64,000 bases of DNA. It comes from Paenibacillus amylolyticus. Its GTDB lineage: Bacteria; Bacillota; Bacilli; Paenibacillales; Paenibacillaceae. Shown here in pieces: positions 39,372-52,100 of this stretch. The stretch spans positions 4,898,001 through 4,962,000 of the forward strand of contig NZ_CP121451.1 of assembly GCF_029689945.1 (NCBI RefSeq), read 5' to 3'. The position numbers and the translations under genes were made by a program. Within the stretch, counting starts at the first letter, position 1, and each line of letters begins with the position of its first letter. Under the pieces are notes generated by a model, which saw only the letters and a program-made list of their open reading frames with translations, searched no databases and was not told the DNA's origin.

Positions 39372-41698
39372 TTACCTACCCGCCAACACCACCCCAACCC
39401 GGTAATGTGGTATCACCCGAATCTCATTAAACTTTCCGATCTCCACACCCTCAAACCGCTCCACATAAGCCTGATTCACATAACTCTCGATCTTTCCTCT
39501 TCGCGTTGGGGTTATGGACAGACGAAGCGCGTGATCAGCCAGCAAATGACAGGATTGCTTCAAACCAAGCATCCAGTTATGCCCAAAGTGAATATGATCT
39601 GTTAACATCTGGTTATGAATGTGTGCTGCTGCAACATCTCCTTCATAATCAATCTCAACCCACACGTCATCGACTTGTTCTGGCCACGCTGTATCCAATC
39701 TCAATGTTGCTGCATACGCTTTGGGATAATCAACCTCTACAGCAGGCTCGTAAGGCGTAACATGGAATGTGTACGTACCGAATAGACCCTGCTTCGATTG
39801 TGATGATACGGCATATTCAGAAGCTGAAACATGCTCTGGAGCCGGATAGAAAGATACCTCCATCTCTGGTTGCTCCACGGAAGTACATATGAGCATCTCA
39901 TTCTGTACATATAGATGACTGCTGCTAATTACAAGCCTCTCTTCTCCACCCACTCGGAACCGGTAGGCATGTAATGCCTCTTCACGTGTCAATGTAATGA
40001 GACGTATGACTGTACCGTCCGATGTTGTTACTCGCATAGGATGGCCCTTGCCCGCAATCGGATGAATCACAACTTCATTCCCCTGCTCAGATACTGTACC
40101 TTCGGGCATATCCACGTTCGTCACCGACGATGTATCCATAACATACTCAGGTTTCATGCCTTCATGAGCATAAAAGACAGCGGTAAGCTCATTATCCACC
40201 CTAAATCGGGTCAGCGGCTGAACGGTAGCACTAATGATCTTCATTCCATCCAAATTCATATGGAAAGGCAGAATCGCCGCCATGCCGGATTTTAGCTGCA
40301 TCGTGCCTTCTCTTGGATAATAAGCCGTTCCTTTGCTGCTATGCAGCTCCAGTTGTATATCTCGATCTGGTAACGCCATATGATCCTGATAATTATTCAT
40401 GAACAGGAAGCCCGAGCCTTCTCGTTGTCGAACAGACCAGCGCAGGTCCCGCGTGTTCTCCGGTGTTATCGCAAGTTGATCTTCCGGTATGACACTGCCC
40501 ATTGGTGCAAGCAGCTCACCGTAGGACTCCAGGAACATGGACAAGGTTCGAATACGGTCATACGATTCACCAATACGTCCGAATTCCCCCAGCGGGGCTT
40601 GGTAATCATACGTCATTTTCGGCAAAGCCTGTTCGTTCATATATGATTGTTGCCCGACCGGATTGGTCCCACCGTGATACATGTAATAGCCAACCAGATT
40701 GCTGCCATTCGCCAGCTTCACGATGGTCATCGCTTCCACACTGTCCGCATCTACAACGGGCCGGGCATGATAACTGACCTGCATGCCGCCGGCAAGTTCG
40801 CAATACGCAGCAGGGTATTCCAGACTCGCATAATCCACTTCCTCAACAGGATTCACATGCAGATCCCGAAACAAATACTCTTGGCTTGGAGGCTGATTAG
40901 GAATCCATGGGGTGTACGCGTACCCCGCAAGCATGGGTAATGTTCCTTCTTCAGGCACCGCCGCATTCCCCATGCCGTGGCAGTGTAGAACATGGGGTGC
41001 ATACCGACTTCTTCGGCAATACTACGCAGCATCTTCAGATGGTCACGCCCATCCCGGCCAGATGAAATGTATTTGTCACGTGTATAACCCCAGGCATCCA
41101 TAGGTGCCCCGGCGTGCATGTACTCATTTTCCAACTGCACAGCTATTACGGGGCCACCCTCCTGGTAAAAACAGCCGTTAAGCTGGCGAGCAATCTCACG
41201 ATATAATCGCTTGGCATAATACAGATACCCTTCATCATTCGATCTCACTTCGAATGGGTAACTGAATAACCAATCCGGCATCCCGCCATTACGAACTTCC
41301 CCATGACAGAATGGACCAATCCGCACGATCAGTGGCAGCTGATGTTTGCCGCACAGATCCACAAAATGCCGCAAGTTCAGGTTCCCTGACCAATTAAACT
41401 CGCCTTCCTGCTCCTCGTGAAAATTCCAAAAGACATAGGACGCAATGACATTCACACCACCTGCCTTCATCTTCAGTAGCTCTTCTTCCCAGTGCAAGTA
41501 TGCAAATCTGGAGAAATGAAATTCACCTACAACGGGAATATGGGGTTTACCGTTACGAATCATATAATAGTTGGTAAAATCATAAGATTCCCCTCGTGGA
41601 TTCTTGCCTCCACGGCCAGTCATTCGACCCGCTCGAATCTCTTTATCTTCTGCATCCAGTATGAAACGGATCTGGCTTCCTGCTATGTTCTCGTTCAT
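39372..41698 (-). CDS. GH35-family beta-galactosidase (one frameshift)
   Basis: Two frames give one protein of about 775 aa. The N-terminal TIM barrel begins 'YYMIRNGKPHIPVVGEFHFSRFAYLHWEEELLKMKAGGVNVIASYVFWNFHE' and has 'VIAVQLENEYMHAG' with the acid/base Glu. After one lost G at 40967-40971 the next frame continues 'NAAVPEEGTLPMLAGYAYTPW', 'GYYMYHGGTNPVGQQSYMNEQALPKMTYDYQAPLGEFG' and C-terminal beta domains. There is no signal peptide, so it acts inside the cell on imported oligosaccharides. It follows the DUF5107-TPR gene by about 50 bp, presumably one operon. Exact substrate, galactoside or other, is open. Confidence 0.85.
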
Positions 41699-41750
41699 GG
41701 ATTATATAACTCCTTCGGTATGGATGGGATAGGGGCGAATCGATTATCCA

Positions 41751-44700
41751 TTATCGATGAAGGATTGCCCCTTGATGATTGGGGTTCTTCTCCAGAACCC
41801 GCTCCAGTTCAAGTTCTGCTTCACTTGTCCGACCAAGGCCAAGAAGACCCAATGCCCGCATGTAGCGGCAATGTTCTTCATTACGCTGATTGAGATCGTC
41901 GTCAAATACCAGGAAATCGGGCAGAGATACCGCAAAATAATCCATTCGGATGTGATCATGCATATGTCTTTCGGCATACTCAATACATTTGTTGAAGCGC
42001 CTGTTGGCTTCCTTCATATTGCCAAGCTTTTGCCAGGCCAGACCCTGATAATAGAGGGATTCTGGCGGTTGATCATTGTAAAACATCGCGCTTGCCGGCT
42101 CGGTAAGACCGATTGACGCTCTATGAAAACTCTCCTCTGCAGCCTGATTATTCTTCAGTTGCTGATAGGTACAGCCAAGATAAAAGTAAACGGCATTGTC
42201 TCCGGCCCCCTCCAGCTTACCTTCACCTAAGTTTTCCGGATAAACCAGCGCCTTCTGCAACAGCTCCAATGCTGACTCAGGTTGTTGTTTCTCCAAATGT
42301 TGCTTCGCCAGTTCCGTCAGTGCTATAACATACTGTCCTGTAACCTTGCCTTCTCCGCCCTCCCAGGGATGAAACCGCCTTGCCTGGAGAGCATCCCATG
42401 CTTCCTGATGACTCCCCTGCATATTCAATAGAGTTATCCACTCAATATACAGATCATCACGGTGGTGAACCAATTCCATATGCTGTTCCAGCAGTTTGAT
42501 TCGACGCTCGCAAGAATACCCAATCTTCTTGTGCAATTGATCCAACTCATAGAAGATTCGTGCATCCTGTGTATCCAGCCGGAAAGCTTCCTCCAACGAA
42601 GCCAGCGCAAGATCGGGGCGATTCAGCTTGTTATAATAAGCCAGTCCCAGATTCCGATGTACAGTTGAATATGCAGCATTCGCCTCGCGCGAAGTTTCCC
42701 AATGGGTAATTGCCTCCTCGTAGCGTTTATGATCATACAACCAATTTCCCAGGTAATAGTGAGCACGGGCATCATACGAATCCACCGTTAATGCATCCTG
42801 AAGCACCATGAATTCAAATAATGTGTTAGGAAAGCAATAATCCGTCGGAGCAGCTTTCCCCTGCTTTTGACATTCCCGGGCCTGCTCAACATCCCCCAGT
42901 TGACGTTGCACATAGGCTTGAGCATAACCAACCATAGGATAGGGCTGTGAATTTTCGGATTCAACATACGATAGTACCGTGAGTGCTTCTTCCCACAACC
43001 CGCAATCCGCGTAATCTGCGGCTAGGTTTAGATAATTATGAACGTCTCCTCGCATCAGACGATGAAAGTGCTCACGTGCTTGCTCCGCTTGCTCGCTCTC
43101 TGTAGATGCAATCGCTCCGTTGCAGATCAGGACTAATTCATGTGCGGCTCCAAATTCAACCGGGTCCAGGTCCAATGTTTCATACGCATATTGCATGGCC
43201 CGTTTATCTTGACCCAATCTGCGCAACAGAGCCACCTTCAGATGCCGAGCCTTGTAGTTACGAGTGTTACGGATCAGCGAACGTTCGATATGATCCAGCG
43301 CTTCCATGTCCCGATGTTGCGCCGCATCGATCTGAGCAAGCATGTAATAACCCGTATCCTGAAACTGTGCGGACCATACGGCTTTATATAGTGCTGCGTA
43401 GGCTTCTTCCTGTTTCCCCTGTAGCTTCAGACTCAGACCGAGTTGGTAAAAAGCTTCACTATCATACGGATTCGTATTTTTCCATGTCAGCGATTGTACA
43501 GCCTGTCTGAAATGCTTCTCTGCATCTTGAAACAATCCTCTGCGCAGAAGCAATGTGCCATACGCAATATTCAGACGAATATCCGTTGCGTCACGCGCCA
43601 AGCCTTCCAAATAATATGGTTCTGGTTCATATGTGGCATGCCGATATTGCTCCAAATGAAGTCCAGCCAGATATAGTTGTTCATTCGTACGAATCTCGGA
43701 TGGTAGCGGGAGTGGTGTGGCCGGGTCTGGAACTTCCTGAATCTCCGTACGTTCAGGCTGATAGGCTACAAGTACTTTTCCTTCCGCAGTTCGAACATAT
43801 AACTTCAACTCATGCCATTCATCTTGCTCGTTCCACGGGAATGAAGACTTATATAGTTGTGTAGGTGAGATATTGCATGTCTCATGAAGATATATTGTGG
43901 ATGGCCCTGTTACTTCAATCGTCACTTGGTCAAAAACCGACGTAGCATATACCATAACGTTTACCGCTCCGGTCGCTCCAGTCGCTCCAGTCTCTTCGGC
44001 CATTTCCAGATTAACCGCTGCATCAATCGTTGCATTTTTGACCAACCCAATTCCTTTATACGGCATAAAATACTGTGAAAATGATTTGGCTTCATAGGGC
44101 TGTAACCACGTAAAATCAGGCTGATTATCGGTATAGATGCCGGTCATTAATTCAATATAAGGTCCATCCTCGTCCGTTAACTGGCGATCCCAGGCTTGTC
44201 CGAATTCACCGTTCCCCCAGGTCCATTGTTTCTTGCCCGGAGAGATATGATGATTGGCAACATGCAGCAAACCTGCCTGAACCCCGTGGTCATAACCCCC
44301 TACAAAATTATAATCCGACTTATAAGCCATATAGGATGTGGGAACCGGTATGTTTTTGTATCGTGAGATATCTACACCCTCGGAATAGTCCATCTTGTAA
44401 TAGGTGCCGGTTGCGATGGGAAAGCGGGATACGTCCCGTTTTCCGTGGTCCAGCACAGCCGTTACATCAGGTGGAAACACGGATTGCGTATGATCGTTAA
44501 CGGCTACAGCCGGATTGGCCCACCATAGAAAAGTTTGAGGGACACTGGTGCGATTGTATACCTCAGCTTGGATTTCAAGATAAGCTTTGCCGGGATGTAA
44601 TGTGAAGCCAGCCGTCATTTTGGTACCATACATGCGATCAATCTCACCCAACCACACGGTAGCGCTTCCATCTTCGTTACTGCCAAAGGTATAATCGACT

Positions 44701-45106
44701 GGACCAAACGTGTTGGGCCGATGATGCTGTGGCCAGTTGAATTCAATTCCCCCAGAAATCCATGGCCCTGCCAGACCCACTAATGCAGGTTTAATCACCC
44801 GGTTATAATATACAAAATCGTAGTCATTGGTCCGATCCAGCGCACGATAGATCCGTCCACCCAGTTCTGGCATCATCTCGATACGTACATATTCATTTTC
44901 GAGAATAATTAATCGATACGACTTCATCTTTGCCTCATCTTCAATGCTGTCGATCACGGGATGCGGGTACACTTTCCCCGAACTTCCCTGGTAGATTCTC
45001 TTTCAAGAAACATCGGATTTTGGTCAGGCTTACCTGTACCATAGGTTGGAATATCTCTGGTTTCTTCCCATATGCAAACAGTTGATGTCGCTGTTACGTG
45101 ATTCAA
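41751..45106 (-). CDS. DUF5107 domain plus TPR repeat protein (N-terminal frameshift)
   Basis: A protein of about 1,117 aa. The N-terminal third (to about 375) is a DUF5107-type mutarotase-like beta-sandwich: 'VRIEMMPELGGRIYRALDRTNDYDFVYYN', 'WISGGIEFNWPQHHRPNTFGPVDY' and 'FLWWANPAVAVNDHTQSVFPPDV'. The rest is a chain of about ten or more TPRs ('AEKHFRQAVQSLTW...YDSEAFYQLGLSLKLQGKQEEAYAAL' and so on). The frame opens at 44972 as written, but one missing A near 44994-44999 joins 'IPTYGTGKPDQNPMFLER' to 'IYQGSSGKVYPHPVID', giving a TTG start at 45106 with GAGGAG upstream. The neighbouring GH35 suggests a carbohydrate role; no catalytic activity is established for the family. A short perfect GCTCCAGTC tandem at about 43972-43996 encodes TGATGATG. 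Confidence 0.75.
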
Positions 45107-45278
45107 ATCCCTCACTCCTCGGCCTCGTATATATTATGATCATACGCTCCGACATGCAGGAAGAACATTGACATTAAGCGGTTCTTGATGGACGATCTTC
45201 GGATTCCCCCATAACGTAAGAAAGTACCTGCCACCGATTAATACAGTGAAAGGTACTCTCTGATCGATCTTGATTCAT

Positions 45279-45989
45279 TCATCTGCGGCGTGCAAAATCC
45301 ACAAATCTGAATTTGTCCGGTCGATGCCTCGATTCCGTATACTGAAATTGACTGGCATCCTCCAGATACACCTGGCTCCTCACCACAACCACATTATGGA
45401 ACCCTTCAAGGTCAAGCAGCTCCCTATCCTCAGCGGTGGGTTCCTCCACCAAAATCTCTTTTTTGGCAAACGAAATGGTAAGCCCCAGCTCTTGCTCAAT
45501 GTACGCATAGATGGAATCATTACAGATCTCTTTGCTGAGCCCGGGAACAAGCCGTTGGCTAATGTAATCCTTGTCCAGTATGACATGCTCTCCATCGACT
45601 TTGCGCACACGTCTGATCTCCCAGACCTGTTCATTCAGACCAAAGTTAATTTTCTTGTGCAACGCCTGATCGACCTGTTGCTCCTCGAAAACCTTCACAT
45701 ACGTTTGAGCCCGATGTCCCATTTTTTTGGCTAATTCCTTGAAGCTGACCAGACCTGAGATGGGAAAATCGATCTTGCGTATGTCCAGTACAATGGAGCC
45801 TTTGCCTTGAATCTTCTGAATATAGCCTTCTTCATACAACATTTTCAATGCTTTGCGAATAGTCTCTCGGGACGTTTGATAATTTTCCGACAGATCCAGT
45901 TCCGATTGAAGCAGCGTTCCTGCCTCAATCTCTCCAGTCCGAATACGATCAGCAATATCTTCATATATCCGGATAAATTTATTGTTCAT
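45279..45989 (-). CDS. treR: GntR/HutC-family regulator, TreR-like
   Basis: A 236-residue regulator with an N-terminal GntR winged helix ('IYEDIADRIRTGEIEAGTLLQSELDLSENYQTSRETIRKALKMLYEEGYIQKIQGKGSIVL') and a UTRA effector domain. The segments 'FPISGLVSFKELAKKMG', 'KVDGEHVILDKDYI', 'SKEICNDSIYAYIEQELGL' and the C-terminal 'QFQYTESRHRPDKFRFVDFARRR' closely match Bacillus TreR, the trehalose-6-phosphate-responsive repressor. No trehalose PTS or phosphotrehalase lies in this window. It reads towards the DUF5107-TPR and GH35 genes, which may be its targets. The start is the ATG at 45989 in an ATTGTTCATTA repeat that occurs twice within 30 bp. Confidence 0.85.
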   Translation of the reverse strand: MNNKFIRIYEDIADRIRTGEIEAGTLLQSELDLSENYQTSRETIRKALKMLYEEGYIQKIQGKGSIVLDIRKIDFPISGLVSFKELAKKMGHRAQTYVKVFEEQQVDQALHKKINFGLNEQVWEIRRVRKVDGEHVILDKDYISQRLVPGLSKEICNDSIYAYIEQELGLTISFAKKEILVEEPTAEDRELLDLEGFHNVVVVRSQVYLEDASQFQYTESRHRPDKFRFVDFARRR

Positions 45990-46116
45990 TATTCATCACC
46001 ATTGTTCATTACCCTTTTTTATCATATTGGCAACCTATTATAGCATTAAAAAACAATCGAGCGGTAATGTCATTACTGGCAATGATTGAAGTACCACCTG
46101 CACGATTCTATTCAAT

Positions 46117-49100
46117 CTAGATATGCCGATCGAATGCTGACGCTTTATCCACTTGATCTGTACGGTTTTCATCCATAACTTGAATCAGCTTATTTAATCG
46201 GAAGATCAGCGCTGCGGCTTCGGATCTGCTTAAATGCTGCATAGGACGGAAACTGCCATCTTCATATCCGGTAATCATGTACAAACCCGCAAGTTCCTGC
46301 ACTTCTTCTTTGGCCCAATCGGATACATCCGTCTGGTCGGTAAATGATTTTGGGGAAGTCAGCGGTTCCGGTCGTATTTTACGGACCACATTCGCTATAA
46401 TTTTGGACGCCTGTTCCCTTGTCACCAGCGCATGTGGAGCGAATTTGCCATTCCCCATGCCTTGAACCATCTCGTGATGAACGGCCGCCTTAATCTCAGG
46501 AGCGAACCAATCCTCGTCATTCACATCCTGGAATCCATGTTGTTCATTAACCGTTGTGTCCACACCCATTAAACGCACGATCAATGCGGTAAATTCTGCA
46601 CGTGTGATCGGACGGCGTGGTTCGAAGTGAGTTTCACTTACACCTTGAATAATATTTTGTTCCGCCAGCCAGGTAATCTGGTCCTTATTGAATGTTTGGT
46701 TGATATCGATAAATTTGATATTTTTTTTCGCAGGCAGATCAGGTTGCTTAGCAGATTCAGATTGTGAATTCAACTGATCGGCTTGTTCAGATGTACCATT
46801 TGGACTCGGGGTACTGCCACCGCCCCAAGTGGTTGTTGGGTAAGGAAAAGTCATCGTTGCTGCCCGTTTGCTTTCACTTTCTCACCCGCTGAATTTTCCG
46901 TCCATATTTCCAGCTCATAATGCTGCTCGGCATTTAGTCCTGTCCATACATAACTGCGTTGTGTGCCACGATAGATCTCCCGATCTTTATACATGATTCC
47001 AATCACTTCATTCATTGAGTCCAGTTCCCAAGTCAGCTTAATCGTATTGGTGCCTTGCGCTACAGCTGCAACTGTCAGATCCCCGGAAGGCAATGTCTCG
47101 AATTCCGGAACCTGGAGCGCCTCACCCTCCCCTGCGTCATTGAAAGGAATGATTACAAAGTCAGCATAACGCTCTGCACTGTTTAATTCAGATACAGATA
47201 AGGATGTTTCCGTGGTCGTTCCCACAAGCTCCTCATTTCGATAGACTCGATAACCCGCAGCACCCGGAATCAGTTCCCATACAATGTCTGCACCATGGAT
47301 TGAACGTCCCTCGATGACAGGAGGTGAAGCAGCACTACCAGGCAAAGTCATTGCATGAAGATAATAACCCCCATCACTACTGCCCGAGGCATTCATGGTC
47401 TTGACTGTATAGATATAGTTCACGCCCGGTTCAAGTTCCTTGTCGTCATAGAACAGCTCGTCTGCAGGAACACGAGCAACTTCTACACCGTCACGCTCAA
47501 TGATGAACTGCTCTGCACCTTCGACCCGGCTCTGTTCAAATAGAAGACGAATGTGGTCCTTCGCCGATTGATACTCCACGTTGACAGGAGCTGCCGGCTT
47601 GGTCAGGACAGCATATGCCAGTTTCTCTGATGCATCTCCCTGATCATTCTCTGTGTAGATTTCAATCACGTACTGCTTGCCGGCATCCAGTTGATCAACG
47701 ATAAACTCTTTTTGTGTGCCACGATATACTTCTGTACCATCCAGCAATACAACAAACGTTTCATTCCTATAAGGGAATTCCCATTCAAGCTTGGCATGAT
47801 CTGTCTCCGGATAGATCTTCATTTCCAGTGAATCAACATGAGGCAAGGTATAGAATGGATTCACAGTCATTGGGCTTCCTGAACCGGCCGTATTATAAGG
47901 AATAATCTCTACCTGATCATATCGGGCTGCACTCTCCAGATGAGTTAATCTCACCTCTGTGATATTACCATCTTCAATCGTGGTGAACATCTGATCTCCA
48001 ATACGAATGGTATATCCCTCCGCACCTAGTACCTTTGGCCAAGAGATTACCCCCTCCATCTCCCCAATCATGCTTGCATGTAAAGGTTCATTGATGGTTG
48101 CAGGCAACGTACGCAAATAAACTTCGAAACCGGAATCGCTCTCACCCGTTGCATTCGAGGTTTTGATGGTATAGGTGTAATACTCTCCTGGTATCAGTCC
48201 GTGATCTTCGAAAGAAGTTTGATCTGTTTGAATCCTAGCAACTTCAACGCCATCCCGCATAATGATGAATTGCTCTGCGCTCCTTGTGAAACTTCCGGTC
48301 AGATCCAGCACGGCAGTCTCATCTGTCATGTGTGTTATGCCTGCTGTCTGAGGGGATGCAGGTTTCGTTAAGACCTGAATCTGAATAGACTCTGACCGAT
48401 GACCATCTTCATTGATCGCAACGAGTTCGAATTCATACGCTGTGCCATCCAGCAGACTATTGAAATGCACAGACGGTTCAGACACAGTCTGAACATCTCC
48501 CGTTAGCTGATTACGAATCTCATACGCAACCGCTCTCTTAACAGCGTCCCAAGCCAAATCCACCGCATGTGTACCGGCATTCACTGTGATATCTTCTGCA
48601 ACTACCGGCAATGTTTGAGTCATGATACTGACAGTAAGCGGTGCACTCATTCCACTAGCATTAACTGCCCGAATCACATAAGTATATTTTGTTCCTGGCG
48701 ACAGATCCTTGTCCACAAATTGGGTTTCACTTGAATCCATCTGAGCGATCTCTCTTCCATCCCGTTCAATGATGTAATGATCTGCTCCTTGGACACCTGT
48801 CTTGCTGAAATCCAGCCCCAGGCTGTCTTTTGCTACATCATATACGGCAACCTTAGCGGGTTTCTCAGGCAAAGTCAGCAGGGATACATCCGTCACTTCA
48901 GAACGAGTCCCCTGTCTGTTGACCGCCAATAATTGATAGTGATGCCAAGTCCCATCCCGGAGTCCTGTAATCATTGCTTCATTTTCCATTCCTCTATAGA
49001 TCTCTTTGCCATTTTGCTCAATCACATATTCAGCGGCCCCTTCCACGACAGACCAGGAAACGTTTGCCCGATGCACTCCTGGATCAACAAGTACTTCGGT

Positions 49101-52100
49101 AGGCGACACAGGTTTGGACAATTGGATGAGCTGCGCTGTCCCGCCTGAACCGGAAGTATTCGTAGCCTGAACTTCCAACGTATACTCTGTCCCTGGCAAC
49201 AATCCCTCCGCCGTGTAGGTCAGTTCTGATGTTCTTCCCACTTCTGTTCCATTGATTTTTACAATATAAACATTCGCCGTATCTACGGCTTGCCATGCAA
49301 GTCCCATGCTTGTTTCACCTGTCCATGTCACGTTCAGTCCTTCCGGTCTGCTTGGCAGTGTAAGAACCGTACTCCTGGTGGATGCACCGTACCCGGCAGC
49401 GTTGCCTGCCTGTACTTCATAGGTATACTCCCGACTGCTTGACAGCTGATGAACGACGAGTTGTGTATCTGAAATCTCATGGCTCTGTCCATCAATAATC
49501 ACGCGATATTTCGTTGCCCCATTTACAGGTTCCCAGCTCAAGATCGCTCCCTGTTCAGTTACTTGAGCAACATGAAGTCCTGACGGGCTCTCCGGTAGCG
49601 TTGTTCCTGATACCGTACTGCGCATTCCCTGTCCACTTCCGTTCATTGCTTGTACTTCCAGCTGATAAGAGGTACCCGAACTCAGACCCGCAAAAACCCA
49701 TTCTTGAGTTCCGGCAGGAACCGTTCCCGTCTTCTCTCCATTCAACCATAATTCATAGTGATCGGCTCCTCGTACTGCTTCCCAATGCAGATGAAGGCTC
49801 GCGGTGGAGGCATCTGATACCTGTAAGCCGGACACTTGCCCAGGTAAAGTCTTGAGCAAAGGTAATTCTGCCAAAGGCCCTGGTCCTGTCTCATTTCCGG
49901 CAATTAATGCATAGCTGTATCCCGTTCCGCTATCCAGACCCGAGTCCAGATACTCCGTCTGCTCTCCTTCATATATGGCTGTTCCATCGCGTGAAAGACC
50001 GTAATACGTTGCAGAAGTCACCGTCTCCCATTTTAATGAAATATCATGCTCTTGAATTTCAACAGCCACAAACTCCCCGGGCATTGCCGGCAGTGTGAGG
50101 AATCCGGTTCTACTGCTGCCACCTGATCCACTTTCATTCATTGCCGTCACCGAGATGTTATGAATGGTTCCTGGAACGAGATTGCTGACATAGGGAAGGC
50201 GATCAGGATCAGATATCGTCTGATCAAACACCGTGACCCCGTCCGAAGTTGTAGCAATGATGCGGTACCCATCTGCTCCCCGTACTGAATCAAACTGAAT
50301 TTCGGCCAAATCGGGCTGCGAATCTACTTTCCGAACATGCAACGTTCCTGGGGCTGCCGGGATCGTTAATACTTGAGCGCTTACTGCATCACTTACTCCG
50401 GTATGGTTTCTCACTCTAACTTCATATTCATAGACCTGACCACCGCTCAGGGAGTGATCGATTATGCTGTGGGTAGGATAATCGAGTGTCCATGACTGTC
50501 CTGTCGTTTTATTCGTTATCTCATACTGATATCCATTGGTGTACCTTTCCCCCGTGGGCAGATCCACTGTAAGTTCAGCTGATGTCTCACTGATCTGTGA
50601 CATTCTCACACGACTGGGTTGCTCAGGCTTGCGTTGAAGATGGTAAGGTGATGAAGTTGTCTCGTATGTATTACCTGATCTGTCCATGGTTTTGGCATGG
50701 ATGTACCATATGCCTTCCGATTCTATGGATATTTTATGCTCGTCAGATCGAGCTTCAAGCCAATGATCCGGTGAATCTGCACTGTTCGTTACTTGATAGA
50801 ATCGTTCCAGTTCCTGAATTCCCGAGTGGGCATCGGCATACTGAATCGCAGTGGACATATCCGTGTCCGTCCAGTCATGTCCGTTCGGTGCAAATGTAAT
50901 GGTTGGCGCCATCTGATCCACATAGGCGATTCGACTGACTTCCTTGCTCACATTGCCAACGGAATCCCTTGCTCGCGCCCGAATGGTGGTAGCACCATTC
51001 GCGCTTACTGTACCGGTATTGCCTGTTACGTAAGGGCCATCATTCAGGCTGTATTCATAGGAGATCGCTCGTTCATCCACACTACCTGCGATGGTGAATT
51101 CCACATGCTCTTTGCTCCATCCAGCAGAACTTAAACGAATTACGGGCTCGGTTGGCGCTGTCGTGTCGATTCGAGCCGTAGCCTGGGCATATGTGCTTAT
51201 ATTGCCTACACGGTCAAGTGAGCGTGCATATATGATCGTTTCTCCCTCATCGGTAACCTTCACTTCGCCCGTGTAATCGATCCAGGGACCTTCTTCGCTC
51301 AGTCGATATTGGCTTTTGGCAAGCCCGCTGCCTGCATCTTCACCACTGGTTATTACAAAAGTTACATTCTGATTCGTCCAATCCTCTTCACTTAACGTAA
51401 TCGTTGGTTGCTCAGGCCCAGTCTTGTCGATTCTGGCTGTTGCCGAAGTGGAAGCACTGACATTGGCAGCCCGATCTACACTTCGCGCATAAATCTCGGT
51501 TATCCCTTCTTCACTGAGTGTAAAAGGGGTTTTGTAATCACTCCATTCTCCCTCGCTTCCCAGCTTGTACTGTGTAAGACCTATGCCACTTGCTGCGTCC
51601 GTACCTTCCGTTAATGTCACGATTACTGCCGCTTTTGTCCATTCGGGCGGATTCAGCGAGATGACAGGTGGCGTGGGTGCAGTCCGATCCACCCTTGCTG
51701 TCACAGACGTTTCCTGTCCTGTATTGCCAAACGCATCGATACTGCGTGCCATAACTGTTGTGTTGCCTTCACTGTTCACAGTAAACGGAGCATCGTATTC
51801 ACGCCATTCTTCTGTCGGACCGACTTTCACTTCCGTCTTCGAAGTTCCGCTCAAGGCATCCTTTCCCTCTTCAACCGTAACGAGTACATCTTCCTTGGTC
51901 CATGAGGATGGAGTGAGTGTAACAGAAGGAGCCGTTGGACCGGTCGTATCTTTCATCATCTCTCCAGCGGATATAAATGGAGTCTGTATCCCTTCTCCAT
52001 TCAATGCCGCCACAAATACTTCGTATTTTCCGTCCGCAAGTCCGGTCAGAGCAAACGCTGTACGTGTCGAAGTTGTTGTTCCCGTTGCAAGGACTTGCCC

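Noticed and set aside
43970..43998. Short GCTCCAGTC tandem as a phase-variable repeat
   Set aside because: In-frame 9-bp units that only change the number of Thr-Gly-Ala residues; too few copies to suggest switching.
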